Positions 48,724 through 57,835 are shown, numbered from the stretch's first letter. The stretch: DNA of 64,000 bases from Microtetraspora niveoalba (GCF_001570405.1 NZ_BBYM01000033.1:50961-114960), one strand, 5' to 3'. The notes: a model not told the origin generated them from the sequence alone. Numbers and translations are program-made.

Positions 48724-49309
48724 CCGGGTTCAGGTCGCCCGCGTGGAACGCGTTCTGCGTGGCCTCCAGCCCCGTCCTGACCAGCGACTCCACCATGTCC
48801 GCCGCCCGGTCCACCAGGAACGGCAGATCCTTGCGCTCCGCCGTCGCGAAGTCCTTCAGCACGAAAGCCGCCGGATCCATCCGGCCCGGCGGCCGGCCGA
48901 TCCCGAACCTGATCCGCAGGTAGTCACGCGTCCCCAGCGACTTCGTGATCGACTTCAGGCCGTTGTGGCCGTTGTCGCCGCCGCCCAGCTTCGCCCGCAA
49001 CGCGCCGTACGGGATGTCCAGCTCGTCGTGCACCACGACCACGTGCGCCGGAACCACCTTGTAGAAGTCCGCGAGCGCCTTCACCGGGCCGCCGGACAGG
49101 TTCATGAACGACAACGGCTTCGCCAGCACCGCCGGCGCCCCCGCCAGCCGCCCCTCGACGATCTCCGCCCGCGACCTGTGCACCTTGAACCGGCCGCCGG
49201 CCCGCGCCGCCAGCTCGTCCAGCACCATGAAGCCCGCGTTGTGCCGGTTACCCGCGTACTCCGGCCCGGGGTTGCCCAGGCCGACGACCAGCCAGCGCTG
49301 ATCCTCCAT
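48707..49309 (-). CDS. pth: peptidyl-tRNA hydrolase
   Basis: 200 residues. [21 protein letters not shown] carries Asn13 and catalytic His23, [20 protein letters not shown] and [29 protein letters not shown] hold the remaining site residues (Asp and Asn). It releases peptides stuck on tRNA. ATG 49309 follows GAGGAGACGG. It is downstream of rplY, as in most actinomycetes. Confidence 0.97.
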   Translation of the reverse strand: MEDQRWLVVGLGNPGPEYAGNRHNAGFMVLDELAARAGGRFKVHRSRAEIVEGRLAGAPAVLAKPLSFMNLSGGPVKALADFYKVVPAHVVVVHDELDIPYGALRAKLGGGDNGHNGLKSITKSLGTRDYLRIRFGIGRPPGRMDPAAFVLKDFATAERKDLPFLVDRAADMVESLVRTGLEATQNAFHAGDLNPVKPPR

Positions 49310-49379
49310 CACCGTCTCCTCATATGGGAAAGTCCCCCACAGGACATCCTGTGGAGGACCATCTCCCGCGAAACGTTCC

Positions 49380-49991
49380 TTACTCGGCGGCCTCGGCCGG
49401 AGCCTCGCCCTCGGCGGCCTCAGCGGCCTCCTCGCCCTCGGCGGGCAGCTCCGCGGCCTGGGCCGCGATCACGTGCAGCACCAGCGCCTCGGGGTCGCCG
49501 GCCAGCGTGACGCCGTTCGGCAGCCGCAGGTCGCCGGCGGTCACGGCGAAGCCGACGTCCTTACCGTCGACGTCCACCTCGACGCCCGTCGGAATGTGGG
49601 TCGCCTCGGCCTCGACGGACACGGTGACGAGCTGCTGGTCGACCAGGGCGCTGCCGATGACCTCACCGGTGACGGTGACGGGGATCTCGACGGTGACCTT
49701 CTCGCCGCGCTTCACGAGCAGCAGGTCGACGTGCTCGACGAAACCCTTGATCGGGTCGCGCTGGACGCCCTTGGGCAGCGCCAGCTCGTCGACGCCCTCA
49801 CCCTGCACGTGGATCAGCACGTTGGCGGTGCGGAGCGCCAGCAGCAACTCGTGACCCGGCAGGGTCAGGTGCCGCGGCTCGGTGCCGTGGCCGTACAGGA
49901 CGGCGGGGACCTTGTCGGCGCGGCGGATCTTGCGAGCGGCGCCCTTGCCGAACTGCGTGCGCAGCTCAGCGGCGATGCGAACCTCGGACAC
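49380..49991 (-). CDS. rplY: 50S ribosomal protein L25 / Ctc form
   Basis: 203 residues: the L25 domain ([28 protein letters not shown]) binds 5S rRNA, and the TL5/Ctc extension ([30 protein letters not shown]) follows. The tail is alanine/glutamate-rich ([19 protein letters not shown]), as in other high-GC species. GTG 49991 follows AGGAGATG. It lies between prs and pth in the conserved order. Confidence 0.95.
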   Translation of the reverse strand: MSEVRIAAELRTQFGKGAARKIRRADKVPAVLYGHGTEPRHLTLPGHELLLALRTANVLIHVQGEGVDELALPKGVQRDPIKGFVEHVDLLLVKRGEKVTVEIPVTVTGEVIGSALVDQQLVTVSVEAEATHIPTGVEVDVDGKDVGFAVTAGDLRLPNGVTLAGDPEALVLHVIAAQAAELPAEGEEAAEAAEGEAPAEAAE

Positions 49992-50139
49992 GGCACATCT
50001 CCTAGGGATGAGTCGACTGACGGATGGCGCGCTCCCCCTCACCCGCCCTAGCGGAAGGCGTTACGAGCGCAACTTGAGCAGACTACCCGAACCGCGGCCC
50101 CCGCCACTCCATCGGCGGAGGCCGCGGCTCACGAGACGA

Positions 50140-51117
50140 TCAGCTCTCGCCCTCGAAGAGGCTGGTCACCGAGCCGTCCGTGAAGACCTGCTCGATCGCC
50201 CGGGCGATCAGCGGCGCGATCGACAGCACCGTCAGGCTGTCGAACCGCTTGTCCTCCGCCAGCGGCAGCGTGTTGGTGACCACCACCTCGGAGATCCGCG
50301 AGTTCTTCAGCCGGTCGACCGCCGGGTCCGAGAACACCGCGTGCGTCGCCGCGACGATCACGTCCGTCGCGCCGTGCTCGTACAGAGCGTCCGCCGCCTT
50401 GCAGATCGAGCCGCCCGTGTCGATCATGTCGTCGATGAGGACGCAGGTGCGTCCCTTGACGCGGCCGACCACCTCATGCACCTTGACCTGGTTCGCCACG
50501 TCCAGGTCCCGCCGCTTGTGGATGAACGCCACCTGGGTGCCCAGCGCGTCCGACCAACGCTCGGCCAGCCGCACCCGGCCGGTGTCCGGCGAGACGATCG
50601 TCGTGGTCGCCGGGTCGAGTTTGTCCCGCAGGTAGTCGATCAGCACCGGGGACGCGAACAGGTGGTCCACCGGCCCGTCGAAGAAGCCCTGGATCTGCGA
50701 GGTGTGCAGGTCGATCGACATCAGCCGGTCCGCGCCCGCCTGCTTGAACAGGTCGGCCATCAGCCGCGCCGTGATCGGCTCGCGGCCGCGGCCCTTCTTG
50801 TCCTGCCGGGCGTACCCGAAGAACGGCATGATCACGGTGATGCGCTTGGCCGAGGCCCGCTTCAGGGCGTCGACCATGATGAGCTGCTCCATGATCCACT
50901 TGTTGATCGGGGCCGTGTGGCACTGCATCACGAACGCGTCGCAGCCCCGGACCGACTCCAGATAACGCACATAGATCTCGCCGTTGGCGAAGTCACGCAG
51001 CGCCGTCGGGGTGATCTCCACCCCCAGGTTCGACGCCACCTCCTCGGCCAGCTCGGGGAACGCCCGGCCCGAGAAGAACATCAGGTTCCGCTCGCCCGCC
51101 GTCTTCTTTCCACTCAC
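50140..51117 (-). CDS. prs: ribose-phosphate pyrophosphokinase
   Basis: 325 residues. It makes PRPP from ribose 5-phosphate and ATP for nucleotide, histidine and tryptophan synthesis. GYARQDKKGRGREPITARL is the catalytic flexible-loop region, DLHTSQIQGFF and FASPVLIDYL follow, and CVLIDDMIDTGGS is the PRPP loop. GTG 51117 follows GAGGAGAGCGTC; an in-frame ATG farther upstream has no such site. It is downstream of glmU, separated by a strong hairpin. Confidence 0.97.
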   Translation of the reverse strand: MSGKKTAGERNLMFFSGRAFPELAEEVASNLGVEITPTALRDFANGEIYVRYLESVRGCDAFVMQCHTAPINKWIMEQLIMVDALKRASAKRITVIMPFFGYARQDKKGRGREPITARLMADLFKQAGADRLMSIDLHTSQIQGFFDGPVDHLFASPVLIDYLRDKLDPATTTIVSPDTGRVRLAERWSDALGTQVAFIHKRRDLDVANQVKVHEVVGRVKGRTCVLIDDMIDTGGSICKAADALYEHGATDVIVAATHAVFSDPAVDRLKNSRISEVVVTNTLPLAEDKRFDSLTVLSIAPLIARAIEQVFTDGSVTSLFEGES

Positions 51118-51283
51118 GACGCTCTCCTCGCCGAACATGCGGCCCTCATCCGGCAATCCGTCATCCGTACCCGCGGCACCTCGCTGTGCCCCCTTGCTCG
51201 CTCGCTGTGCACGCCCACGGCGGCTGTTTTCCCCTCGGGAAGTTACGCGGTCTCCCGCGCCTCGAACTCTCCCAGCGCCCCTC

Positions 51284-51319
51284 CCGGCGATCTCCGCCCT
51301 ATCGGGCGGAGATCGCCGG
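51284..51319. terminator. 16-bp perfect hairpin between glmU and prs
   Basis: CCGGCGATCTCCGCCC and GGGCGGAGATCGCCGG pair perfectly across a TATC loop, 53 bases after the glmU stop. There is no T-run. It should pause or end glmU transcription, or process the transcript, so prs may have its own promoter in the following 165 bases. Confidence 0.65.
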
Positions 51320-51371
51320 TCAGCGCACTCGCTGTCTGCTGCGTACGGCTTTCACGCCGCTGGTGGTGGCT

Positions 51372-52820
51372 CTACTCCTGGTCGGCCTCTTCCTGAGCCG
51401 CCAGAGCGAGTCGGGCGGCCTCGGCCGAGGAGGTCCCGGCACGGCGGCGCGTGACCCACCCTTCGATGTTGCGCTGCCTGCCCCGGGCCACCGCCATCGC
51501 CCCGGGCGGGACGTCGTTGGTGATCACGGAGCCGGCCGCCGTGTAGGCGCCGTCGCCCACCCGCACCGGAGCGACCAGCATGTTGTCGCTGCCGACCCGG
51601 ACGTGGTCGCCCACGACCGTGTGGTGTTTGTCGACGCCGTCGTAGTTCACGAACACGCAGGCGGCGCCGATGTTCGATCCGGTGCCGATGGTCGCGTCCC
51701 CGACATAGGTCAGGTGCGGCACCTTGGCGCCGTCGCCGATCGCGGCGTTCTTCGTCTCGACGTACGTGCCGATCTTCCCCTTGCGGCCGAGACGGGTGCC
51801 GGGGCGCAGGTACGCGTACGGGCCGACCGACGCCTGCGGGCCGATCTCCGCGCCCTCGCAGACCGCGTTGCGCACCACGGCGTCCTCCCCCACGACGGTG
51901 TCCGTCAGGGTGGTCGCCGGGCCGACGACCGCGCCGGCCCCCACCGTCGTCGCGCCGTGGATCTGGGTGCCCGGGTGGATCACCGCGTCGGGCTCGATCA
52001 CCACCCCGGCGTCGATCCACGTGCTGGACGGATCGACGATCGTGACGCCCGCGCGCATGTGGTCCCTGAGGATGCGGTCGTTGAGCACCCGCCGGGCGAA
52101 CGCGAGCTGGACCCGGTCGTTGACGCCCTCGACCTCGACGTAGTCGGCCGCGACGTGCGCCCCCACCCGGTGGCCGTCCTCACGAAGGATCGACAACACG
52201 TCGGTGAGGTACTCCTCGCCCTGGGCGTTGGCCGCGCCCACCCGCTTGACCGCGTCCGCGAGGAGCAGCCCGTCGAAGGCGTAGACGCCGGAGTTCATCT
52301 CGGCGACCGCCCGCTGCTCGGGCGTCGCGTCCTTCTCCTCGACGATCTCCAGGACCGCCCCGGTGGTGTCGCGAATGATCCGGCCGTACCCGGTGGGATC
52401 GGGCACCACGGCCGTCAGCACCGTGACCGCGTTGCCGTCCTCGGCATGCCGTTCGACCAGCTCGCGCAGGGTCTCCTCGCGCAGCAGCGGCGTGTCGCCG
52501 TACGTGACGAGGACCGTGCCGTTGATCGTGCCGACCGCCTCCAGGACAGTGCGTACGGCGTGGCCCGTGCCGTTCTGGCTGGTCTGGACGACGGTCAGCG
52601 CGTCCGGCGCGCTCTCGGCCAGATGGGCCTCGACCCGCTCGCGGGCATGGCCGATCACGACGATCAGGCGCTCGGGCCGCAGCCCTCGCGCCGCGCCGAG
52701 CATGTGGTCGACCAGGGCGCGACCGCACAGCTCGTGCAGGACCTTGGGGGTTCTCGACTTCATCCGGGTGCCCTCGCCCGCGGCGAGGACGATGACGGCG
52801 GCAGGGCGCGGCACACTCAC
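51372..52820 (-). CDS. glmU: bifunctional UDP-GlcNAc pyrophosphorylase / acetyltransferase
   Basis: 482 residues. The N-terminal pyrophosphorylase has LAAGEGTRMKSRTPKVLHELCG and GDTPLL; the C-terminal left-handed beta-helix (from about 255) has hexapeptide repeats and the acetyltransferase site (ETKNAAIGDGAKVPHLTYVGDATIG). It makes UDP-GlcNAc for peptidoglycan and possibly for the polysaccharide. GTG 52820 follows GGGAGCCCCC. Confidence 0.97.
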   Translation of the reverse strand: MSVPRPAAVIVLAAGEGTRMKSRTPKVLHELCGRALVDHMLGAARGLRPERLIVVIGHARERVEAHLAESAPDALTVVQTSQNGTGHAVRTVLEAVGTINGTVLVTYGDTPLLREETLRELVERHAEDGNAVTVLTAVVPDPTGYGRIIRDTTGAVLEIVEEKDATPEQRAVAEMNSGVYAFDGLLLADAVKRVGAANAQGEEYLTDVLSILREDGHRVGAHVAADYVEVEGVNDRVQLAFARRVLNDRILRDHMRAGVTIVDPSSTWIDAGVVIEPDAVIHPGTQIHGATTVGAGAVVGPATTLTDTVVGEDAVVRNAVCEGAEIGPQASVGPYAYLRPGTRLGRKGKIGTYVETKNAAIGDGAKVPHLTYVGDATIGTGSNIGAACVFVNYDGVDKHHTVVGDHVRVGSDNMLVAPVRVGDGAYTAAGSVITNDVPPGAMAVARGRQRNIEGWVTRRRAGTSSAEAARLALAAQEEADQE

Positions 52821-53126
52821 TTGCGGGGGCTCCCTCGGATCCGCGATTGAAACGGGTCGGCCTCGAGGATCACGTACGGCTACCGCCAGGGCGTCGCACG
52901 GTCACCCACTCGACAAGGTGAGCTTACCTGCCGTCCCCAAGGCGGAATCCAGCCCCCACCTGGAACGCCGCCCCTCCGGAGGGTCACGGAAAGTGACGGT
53001 CGGGCACCCGATCGAGGCGACGTGAAGCACCCTGATGACCGCATCGGGCCCGTGGTCCCGATGTTCACGTTGCCGGACACTTCGGACAGTAATCGTAAAC
53101 CCCATCTGATCAGCCGAAATCGGGTT
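52821..53126. other. gap between the MFS gene and glmU, no gene seen
   Basis: 306 bases. No tRNA or plausible coding frame is visible. A perfect 12-base palindrome CCCTCCGGAGGG lies near 52973, and a few other short repeats occur. It must contain the end of the MFS transcript and probably the glmU promoter, but I cannot place either confidently. Confidence 0.5.
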
Positions 53127-54620
53127 CTATGAACGGGTCGCCTCGTAGCCGGGGAGCGCGGCCGGTGCGGTCCGGGTCGCCGGGCGCATGGTCAGGATCA
53201 GTGCCGCCAGTCCGGCGAAGATGACCGCGGCGACGACTCCGGTGACGTGCAGCCCGGCGGTGAACGCCTCCCGCGCGGCGTGCAGCAGTTCCGCGCCCTG
53301 GCCGGCGGGAAGGCGCCCGGCGGCGGCGACCGCGCCGGCCAGCGAGTCGGACGTCCCGTCCATCCGGCCGCGGTAGACCACCGCGGCCAGCACGCCGACC
53401 AGCGCGAACCCGAGCGAACCGCCGAAGTAGTTACTGGTCTCCGACATCGACGCCGCCGAGCCGGCGCGCTCGGGCGGTACGGCTCCGACGACCAGCCCGG
53501 TGCCCAGCGCGAACAGCGGGCCGGTGCCCAGTGCCAGCACGGCGATGCCGGTCATCACCAGCGGCAGCGCGCTCGCACCGCCGACGCCGACCAGCAGCAG
53601 GCTGCCCAGTGCCGACACCACCAGCCCGCCGGCGATGGCGGTCGTCTGCTTCATCCGCCGGGCCAGCGCCGGCGCGGCCATGGTGCCCGCCGCCGTGCCC
53701 AGGCCCATCGGCGCGAACAGCAGCGCCGACGCGACCGGCGAGAAGCCCAGCACGCTCTGCAGGTACTGGGTCACCAGCAGGCCCGTGCCCGCCATGGCGA
53801 TGCCGGCGAAGACCAGCCCGACGAGCACGGCCGTGAACGGGCGGTTGCCGAGCAGCCGCAGGTCCAGCAGCGGCGTCTCCAGGCGCAGTTGCCGGCGGAC
53901 GAACACGAAACCGACGGCCGCGCCGGCGACGAGGGCCACCGCCGGGACGACCGGCACGCTCTCGACGGTCAGCTGCTTGATGCCGTAGACCATCGAGAGC
54001 ACCGCCACGAGGGACAGTGCGACGCTGGCCGGGTCCAGCCGGCCGGCCCGGTCGTCGCGGAACTCGGGCAGCAGGATCGGCCCGGCGAGCAGCAGCACCG
54101 CCATCGCCGGCACCGCGGCCAGGAACACCGATCCCCACCAGAAGTGCTGGAGCAGGAATCCGGCGAGCACGGGTCCGAGCGCGCCGCCGGTGAACTGGCA
54201 GGTCGCCCAGATCGCGATGGCCTGCCCGCGCTGCCGCTGATCGCGGAACATGTCGGTGATGAGGGCGAGGGTGGACGGCATCAGGGTCGCGCCGGCGACG
54301 CCCAGCAGCGCCCGCACGACGATCAGCATCAGCGGGCCGGCCGCGAAGGCGGCCACGACCGACAACACCGCGAACGCCGCTCCGCCGATCATCAGCAGCC
54401 TCCGGCGTCCGATGCGGTCGCCGAGCGTCCCCATCGTGATGACCAGGCCGGCCACCATGAACCCGTAACTGTCACTGATCCACAACTGCTGGACATTGGT
54501 GGCGCCCAGGTCCGCGCTCAGCTGTGGGAGGGCGAGGAGCAACGCCGTCGCGTCCATCGCGACGAGCAATGTCGGCAACGCCAGGACGACCAGCCCCAGC
54601 CATGCCCGGTTGACTCGCAT
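53127..54620 (-). CDS. MFS drug/solute exporter, DHA2 (14-helix) type
   Basis: 497 residues with about fourteen hydrophobic segments. The opening ALPTLLVAMDATALLLALPQLSADL and GTLGDRIGRRRLLMIGG (loop 2-3 motif A) fit EmrB/QacA-type proton antiporters. A long hydrophobic half after residue 230 matches the extra pair of helices. ATG 54620 follows CGGGAGTTTTCGAT. It is divergent from the DGPF-sigma pair, with paired inverted repeats in the gap. Substrate is unknown. Confidence 0.85.
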   Translation of the reverse strand: MRVNRAWLGLVVLALPTLLVAMDATALLLALPQLSADLGATNVQQLWISDSYGFMVAGLVITMGTLGDRIGRRRLLMIGGAAFAVLSVVAAFAAGPLMLIVVRALLGVAGATLMPSTLALITDMFRDQRQRGQAIAIWATCQFTGGALGPVLAGFLLQHFWWGSVFLAAVPAMAVLLLAGPILLPEFRDDRAGRLDPASVALSLVAVLSMVYGIKQLTVESVPVVPAVALVAGAAVGFVFVRRQLRLETPLLDLRLLGNRPFTAVLVGLVFAGIAMAGTGLLVTQYLQSVLGFSPVASALLFAPMGLGTAAGTMAAPALARRMKQTTAIAGGLVVSALGSLLLVGVGGASALPLVMTGIAVLALGTGPLFALGTGLVVGAVPPERAGSAASMSETSNYFGGSLGFALVGVLAAVVYRGRMDGTSDSLAGAVAAAGRLPAGQGAELLHAAREAFTAGLHVTGVVAAVIFAGLAALILTMRPATRTAPAALPGYEATRS

Positions 54621-54725
54621 ATCGAAAACTCCCGGTTCTCTCGACGTTTCGCCGGGTGGTCGGAGCGGTCGAGCGCTTCTTGACATCGGCTCGGAAGGAA
54701 ATCTCCCCCGCGTCCGCCGCGGCCG

Positions 54726-54811
54726 GATGTCACGTGACGACATCGCGGTCCGGGCGGCGGGACGGCGACGACTCGTGAAGAATTTCCGGCGGGGGATGTC
54801 AAGACGACATC
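54726..54811. promoter_or_regulatory. two similar inverted repeats in the MFS/DGPF gap
   Basis: GATGTC-ACGTGAC-GACATC (54726-54744, including palindrome GTCACGTGAC) and GATGTC-AAGAC-GACATC (54795-54811) are near-copies 69 bases apart. In the second, TGTCAA followed after 17 bases by CGAC resembles published ECF42-type promoter elements (TGTCGA / CGAC-like). They may bind one regulator controlling both directions, or be sigma-specific promoters. Confidence 0.45.
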
Positions 54812-54873
54812 GGCGGCTCCGACCAACTGGTCGAAGAGCCCACCCGGGGCTCGTGGGTCACGAGGAGTACGAC

Positions 54874-55245
54874 ATGAAGTTCCTGATCAGCATGCACATC
54901 AACCCGGCCGTGCTGGACGCGCTGACCGACGAGGAGAAGGCGGCGATCGGCGACGGCCACGGCAGGTTCATCGAGGCGCTGAAGAAGTCCGGCGAGCTGA
55001 TCCTCACCCAGGCGCTGGTCGACCCGTCACAGGCCGCCGTGGTGTCCGTACGCAACGGCCAGCCGGTGGTGACCGACGGCCCCTTCCTGGAGTCCAAGGA
55101 GTATCTGGGCGGCTTCTACCTGATCGACTGCGAGAACAAGGCGCGGGCGATCGAGCTGGCGGCGCGGATCCCGGACACCGCGATCGAGGGGCTGGGAGTC
55201 GAGGTGCGGCAGGTGATGTTCGCTGACGGACAATTGGAGGCATGA
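54874..55245 (+). CDS. DGPF/YCII-domain protein
   Basis: A 123-residue ferredoxin-like-fold protein. The conserved VTDGPFLESKEYLGGFYLIDC gives the DGPF name, and MKFLISMH is the usual first strand. Genes of this kind are adjacent to ECF42 sigma factors in many actinomycetes and are their usual targets. ATG 54874 follows CGAGGAG. It overlaps the sigma factor start by 4 bases. Its biochemical function is unknown. Confidence 0.85.
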   Translation: MKFLISMHINPAVLDALTDEEKAAIGDGHGRFIEALKKSGELILTQALVDPSQAAVVSVRNGQPVVTDGPFLESKEYLGGFYLIDCENKARAIELAARIPDTAIEGLGVEVRQVMFADGQLEA

Positions 55246-56453
55246 CCGCACCGGCCATCGAGGACCTGCTGCGTGAGCTCACGCCGCAGGTCCTCGGTGC
55301 GCTGGTACGCCGGCACGGCCAGTTCGAAGGCTGCGAGGACGCCGTACAGGAAGCCGTGCTCGCCGCCACCGTGCAGTGGCCTGCCGAGGGGGTGCCGGAC
55401 AACCCGCGCGGCTGGCTGGGGACCGTCGCGTCGCGGCGGCTCATCGACCAGATGCGCAGCGACCACGCGCGCCGCGAGCGGGAGTCGGCGACGGCCGTCG
55501 AGGTGGCGCCCGAGGACGTACCGGACACCGACGACACGCTCGACCTGCTGTTCCTGTGCTGCCATCCGACGCTGACCCCGGCCTCCCAGACCGCCCTGAC
55601 GCTGCGGGCGGTCGGCGGCCTGACCACCGCCGAGATCGCCCGCGCGTTCCTGGTGCCGGAGGCGACGATGGCGGCCAGGATCAGCCGGGCCAAGCAGCGC
55701 ATCAAGGCCGCCGGCAGCTCGTTCAGCCCGCCGGACGACGCGGAGCGCGAGGAGCGGCTGCGGGTCGTCCTGCATGTTCTCTACCTGATCTTCAACGAGG
55801 GCTACACCGCCTCCTCGGGCAACGAGCTCCACCGCGCCGACCTCGCGCACGAGGCGATCCGGCTGACCAGGATGGTGCACGCGCGACTGCCCGAGGACGG
55901 CGAGGTGACCGGACTGCTCGCGCTGATGCTGCTGACCCACGCCCGCAGGAAGGCACGTACGACGGCCGCCGGCGACCTGGTGCCGCTGGACGAGCAGGAC
56001 CGCACGAAGTGGGACCGCGGGCTGATCGACGAGGGCACGGCGCTGGTCAAGGCGGCACTGGCCGGCCCGACGCTGGGGCCTTACCAGTTGCAGGCCGCCA
56101 TCGCCGCCACGCACGACGACGCGGCCACGGCCGCGGCGACCGACTGGCGGCAGGTGCACGCGCTCTACCTGGTCCTGGAACGGATCGCGCCCAATCCGAT
56201 GGTCACCCTCAACCGGGCGATCGCGCTCGCCGAGACCGAGGACCCGCCGGCCGGGCTGGCCCTGCTGTCCACATTGGACGGCGACGAGCGGATGGCCGGG
56301 CATCACCGGCTGCTGTCCGTACGCGCGCACCTGCTGGAGAAGGCCGGCGACACGGCCGGGGCGTACGAGCACTACCGGCGCGCCGCGAGGTCCACCGCCA
56401 GCGTCGCCGAGCGGCGCTACCTGGAGTCCCGGGCAAGCCGGGTGAGGACATAG
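55242..56453 (+). CDS. ECF42-type RNA polymerase sigma factor with C-terminal extension
   Basis: 403 residues, far longer than an ordinary ECF factor. The sigma-2 region (YAG-less form: LVRRHGQFEGCEDAVQEAVLAATVQWP, then PRGWLGTVASRRLIDQMRSD) and sigma-4 region (LRAVGGLTTAEIARAFLVPEATMAARISRAKQRIK) come first; about 220 further residues form the helical C-terminal domain of the ECF42 group (NPMVTLNRAIALAE). No anti-sigma gene is nearby; the extension is thought to replace it. It is co-translated with the DGPF gene. Confidence 0.87.
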   Translation: MTAPAIEDLLRELTPQVLGALVRRHGQFEGCEDAVQEAVLAATVQWPAEGVPDNPRGWLGTVASRRLIDQMRSDHARRERESATAVEVAPEDVPDTDDTLDLLFLCCHPTLTPASQTALTLRAVGGLTTAEIARAFLVPEATMAARISRAKQRIKAAGSSFSPPDDAEREERLRVVLHVLYLIFNEGYTASSGNELHRADLAHEAIRLTRMVHARLPEDGEVTGLLALMLLTHARRKARTTAAGDLVPLDEQDRTKWDRGLIDEGTALVKAALAGPTLGPYQLQAAIAATHDDAATAAATDWRQVHALYLVLERIAPNPMVTLNRAIALAETEDPPAGLALLSTLDGDERMAGHHRLLSVRAHLLEKAGDTAGAYEHYRRAARSTASVAERRYLESRASRVRT

Positions 56454-56503
56454 ACCCGGAGACGCCCCTGGCGTCGAGAAGGCCGTCCCACGGGGACAAA
56501 GAA

Positions 56504-56538
56504 GGAGCCTGGCCGGTCTCACCATCCGACCAGGCTCC
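56504..56538 (-). terminator. intrinsic terminator of tRNA-Gln (bidirectional)
   Basis: GGAGCCTGG and CCAGGCTCC form a 9-bp stem, extended by CGG/CCG with one mismatch, around a 9-base loop. On the minus strand it is followed by TTCTTTGT. It lies after the tRNA and after the sigma-factor gene, so it can stop both. Confidence 0.72.
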
Positions 56539-56554
56539 GAACCTGTTCCTACTG

Positions 56555-56627
56555 CTCCCGGGAGAGGATTCGAACCCCTACATACGACACCAAAAGACGT
56601 TGTCCTGCCTGGTTAGACGACCCGGGA
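56555..56627 (-). tRNA. tRNA-Gln (anticodon UUG), stem mismatch
   Basis: A full cloverleaf: acceptor TCCCGGG/CCCGGGA, D arm GTC/GAC, anticodon loop UUUUGGU with anticodon UUG, T arm AGGGG-TTCGAAT-CCTCT. The anticodon stem ACGUC/GUCGU has one U-U mismatch at pair 30-40. CCA is not encoded; the discriminator is G. The glutamine identity is otherwise clear. Confidence 0.85.
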
Positions 56628-56669
56628 TGGTCTCGAACCTCCGGTGAAGGCTCGGATCCTCGCCCTAGC

Positions 56670-57557
56670 TTACCGATCGAGGGCAGGCTCTGCCGATTCG
56701 ATCGACGCGTCACGGAAGATCCCTTCGACCCAGCCCTCGATCTTTCGGTAGAGCCAGGCGCCACGGCGGACCTCCACCCGGAGACAGCCGTGGTAGTCCT
56801 CTCCGACATTGCTCCGCGCGGTCGCGGGCCGATGCCTCTTGATGATGGGGTTTCCGAACCGGTGCGCCGGGCCCCCGGTCTGCTCCAGCCAGAACCTCTC
56901 CGCTTCCGCTAGGTCCGCCGTCTCGTGGATGCAGACATGAAAGGCCACATCCTCGGGATCCACCCCGGCCGCGCCCAGGAACCGCAGGAAGAGGCGGATC
57001 AGTCCGGGGTCGCTGTTCATGAAGACGACGCGGTCATAACGACGGCCCGGCTTGTTCTTCCCTCCTTCGCACCAATAGGCCACAGCGCCGGCGACGAGGA
57101 GATCCTTCTCCGAGAGCGGGCCGACCATCGCGGCCGCCTCGCTGCGAATCGCCCGCCTGCGGGCCTCGCGCTCGTCTCGCTCGGTCTCCCAGTAGCGCCG
57201 CACACCTTCGGCGGCGCGCCGCTTGCGCTGCTCCGGACTGAGCCGTGAGGGCTCGGGCAGGTCACGAACCCAGAGCGACACCGAGGACTTGGAAACGCCC
57301 AGTGCGCTCACGATCTCGTTGTAGGACCGACCGGCCAGGCGAAGCTCACGGGCGCGCGCTCTCATGTCGTCTTTGGCGTTGGCCCGCAGCGGGGATCCGG
57401 GCGGGATCACATCCCGGAGCAATTCGTTGAGAGTGCCGTCGCTGCCGACGTTGAGGAGTTCCTTGATCTGGGCGCGGGACTTGCCGGCGGCTCTGAGAGT
57501 AATCGCCTGAGCACGAAGCACCTCAAAACGGGCTAGCTGCTGAGGGGTTCTCGCCAT
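56670..57557 (-). CDS. HTH protein with LAGLIDADG-like C-terminal region, unknown
   Basis: A 295-residue protein. Two helix-turn-helix segments occupy residues 10-80 (the second SYNEIVSALGVSKSSVSLWVRDLP). The C-terminal half has VAGAVAYWCEGGKNKPGRRYDRVVFMNSDPGLIRLFLRFLGAAGV, which resembles one LAGLIDADG helix-strand unit, then FHVCIHETAD, GNPIIKRHRP and GEDYHGCLRVEVRR, features of a widespread but unnamed actinobacterial family. Nuclease activity cannot be claimed. Start ATG 57557 has no clear ribosome site. It begins 43 bases past the tRNA-Gln 5' end on the same strand. Confidence 0.65.
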   Translation of the reverse strand: MARTPQQLARFEVLRAQAITLRAAGKSRAQIKELLNVGSDGTLNELLRDVIPPGSPLRANAKDDMRARARELRLAGRSYNEIVSALGVSKSSVSLWVRDLPEPSRLSPEQRKRRAAEGVRRYWETERDEREARRRAIRSEAAAMVGPLSEKDLLVAGAVAYWCEGGKNKPGRRYDRVVFMNSDPGLIRLFLRFLGAAGVDPEDVAFHVCIHETADLAEAERFWLEQTGGPAHRFGNPIIKRHRPATARSNVGEDYHGCLRVEVRRGAWLYRKIEGWVEGIFRDASIESAEPALDR

Positions 57558-57790
57558 GAGCAGAACATTAGTTCGCATAACTCAAAGTCGCAAATCGATT
57601 ACAGACAGTACGTACGAGCACCTCGGAGGCACGGCCAGGAGGTCTCCAACGAGGGACAAAGGTTGCCCCGGCGCCCTGGCCTCCCGCCCGCCGAAGGCGC
57701 ACGCTTTTAGCAGATCGGATGTCACTTCCACAAGGCGTGGATGCGCCACGAGTTGGGGTGGGATTGAGTCACCTTCCCTACATTCGCGGC

Positions 57791-57835
57791 TTAGGAATTC
57801 CTAACTTACGATGGCGTAGGTTACGGTGGCGTAGC
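57791..57835. promoter_or_regulatory. tandem operators before the desaturase gene
   Basis: TTAGGAATTCCTAA (57791-57804) is a perfect palindrome. Two 15-base direct copies follow at once: TTACGATGGCGTAGG (57806-57820) and TTACGGTGGCGTAGC (57821-57835), each with TACG-N4-CGTA inverted ends. They lie 35-80 bases before the start, in a 312-base gap otherwise empty, and could be bound by the TetR protein encoded two genes on. Confidence 0.6.

Noticed and set aside
52821..53126. A tRNA-Gln gene near glmU as found in other actinomycetes
   Set aside because: No cloverleaf is present in this gap; the tRNA-Gln lies at 56555-56627.
57558..57790. A small gene in the gap before the desaturase
   Set aside because: Possible frames lack ribosome sites and conserved motifs; the region looks regulatory.
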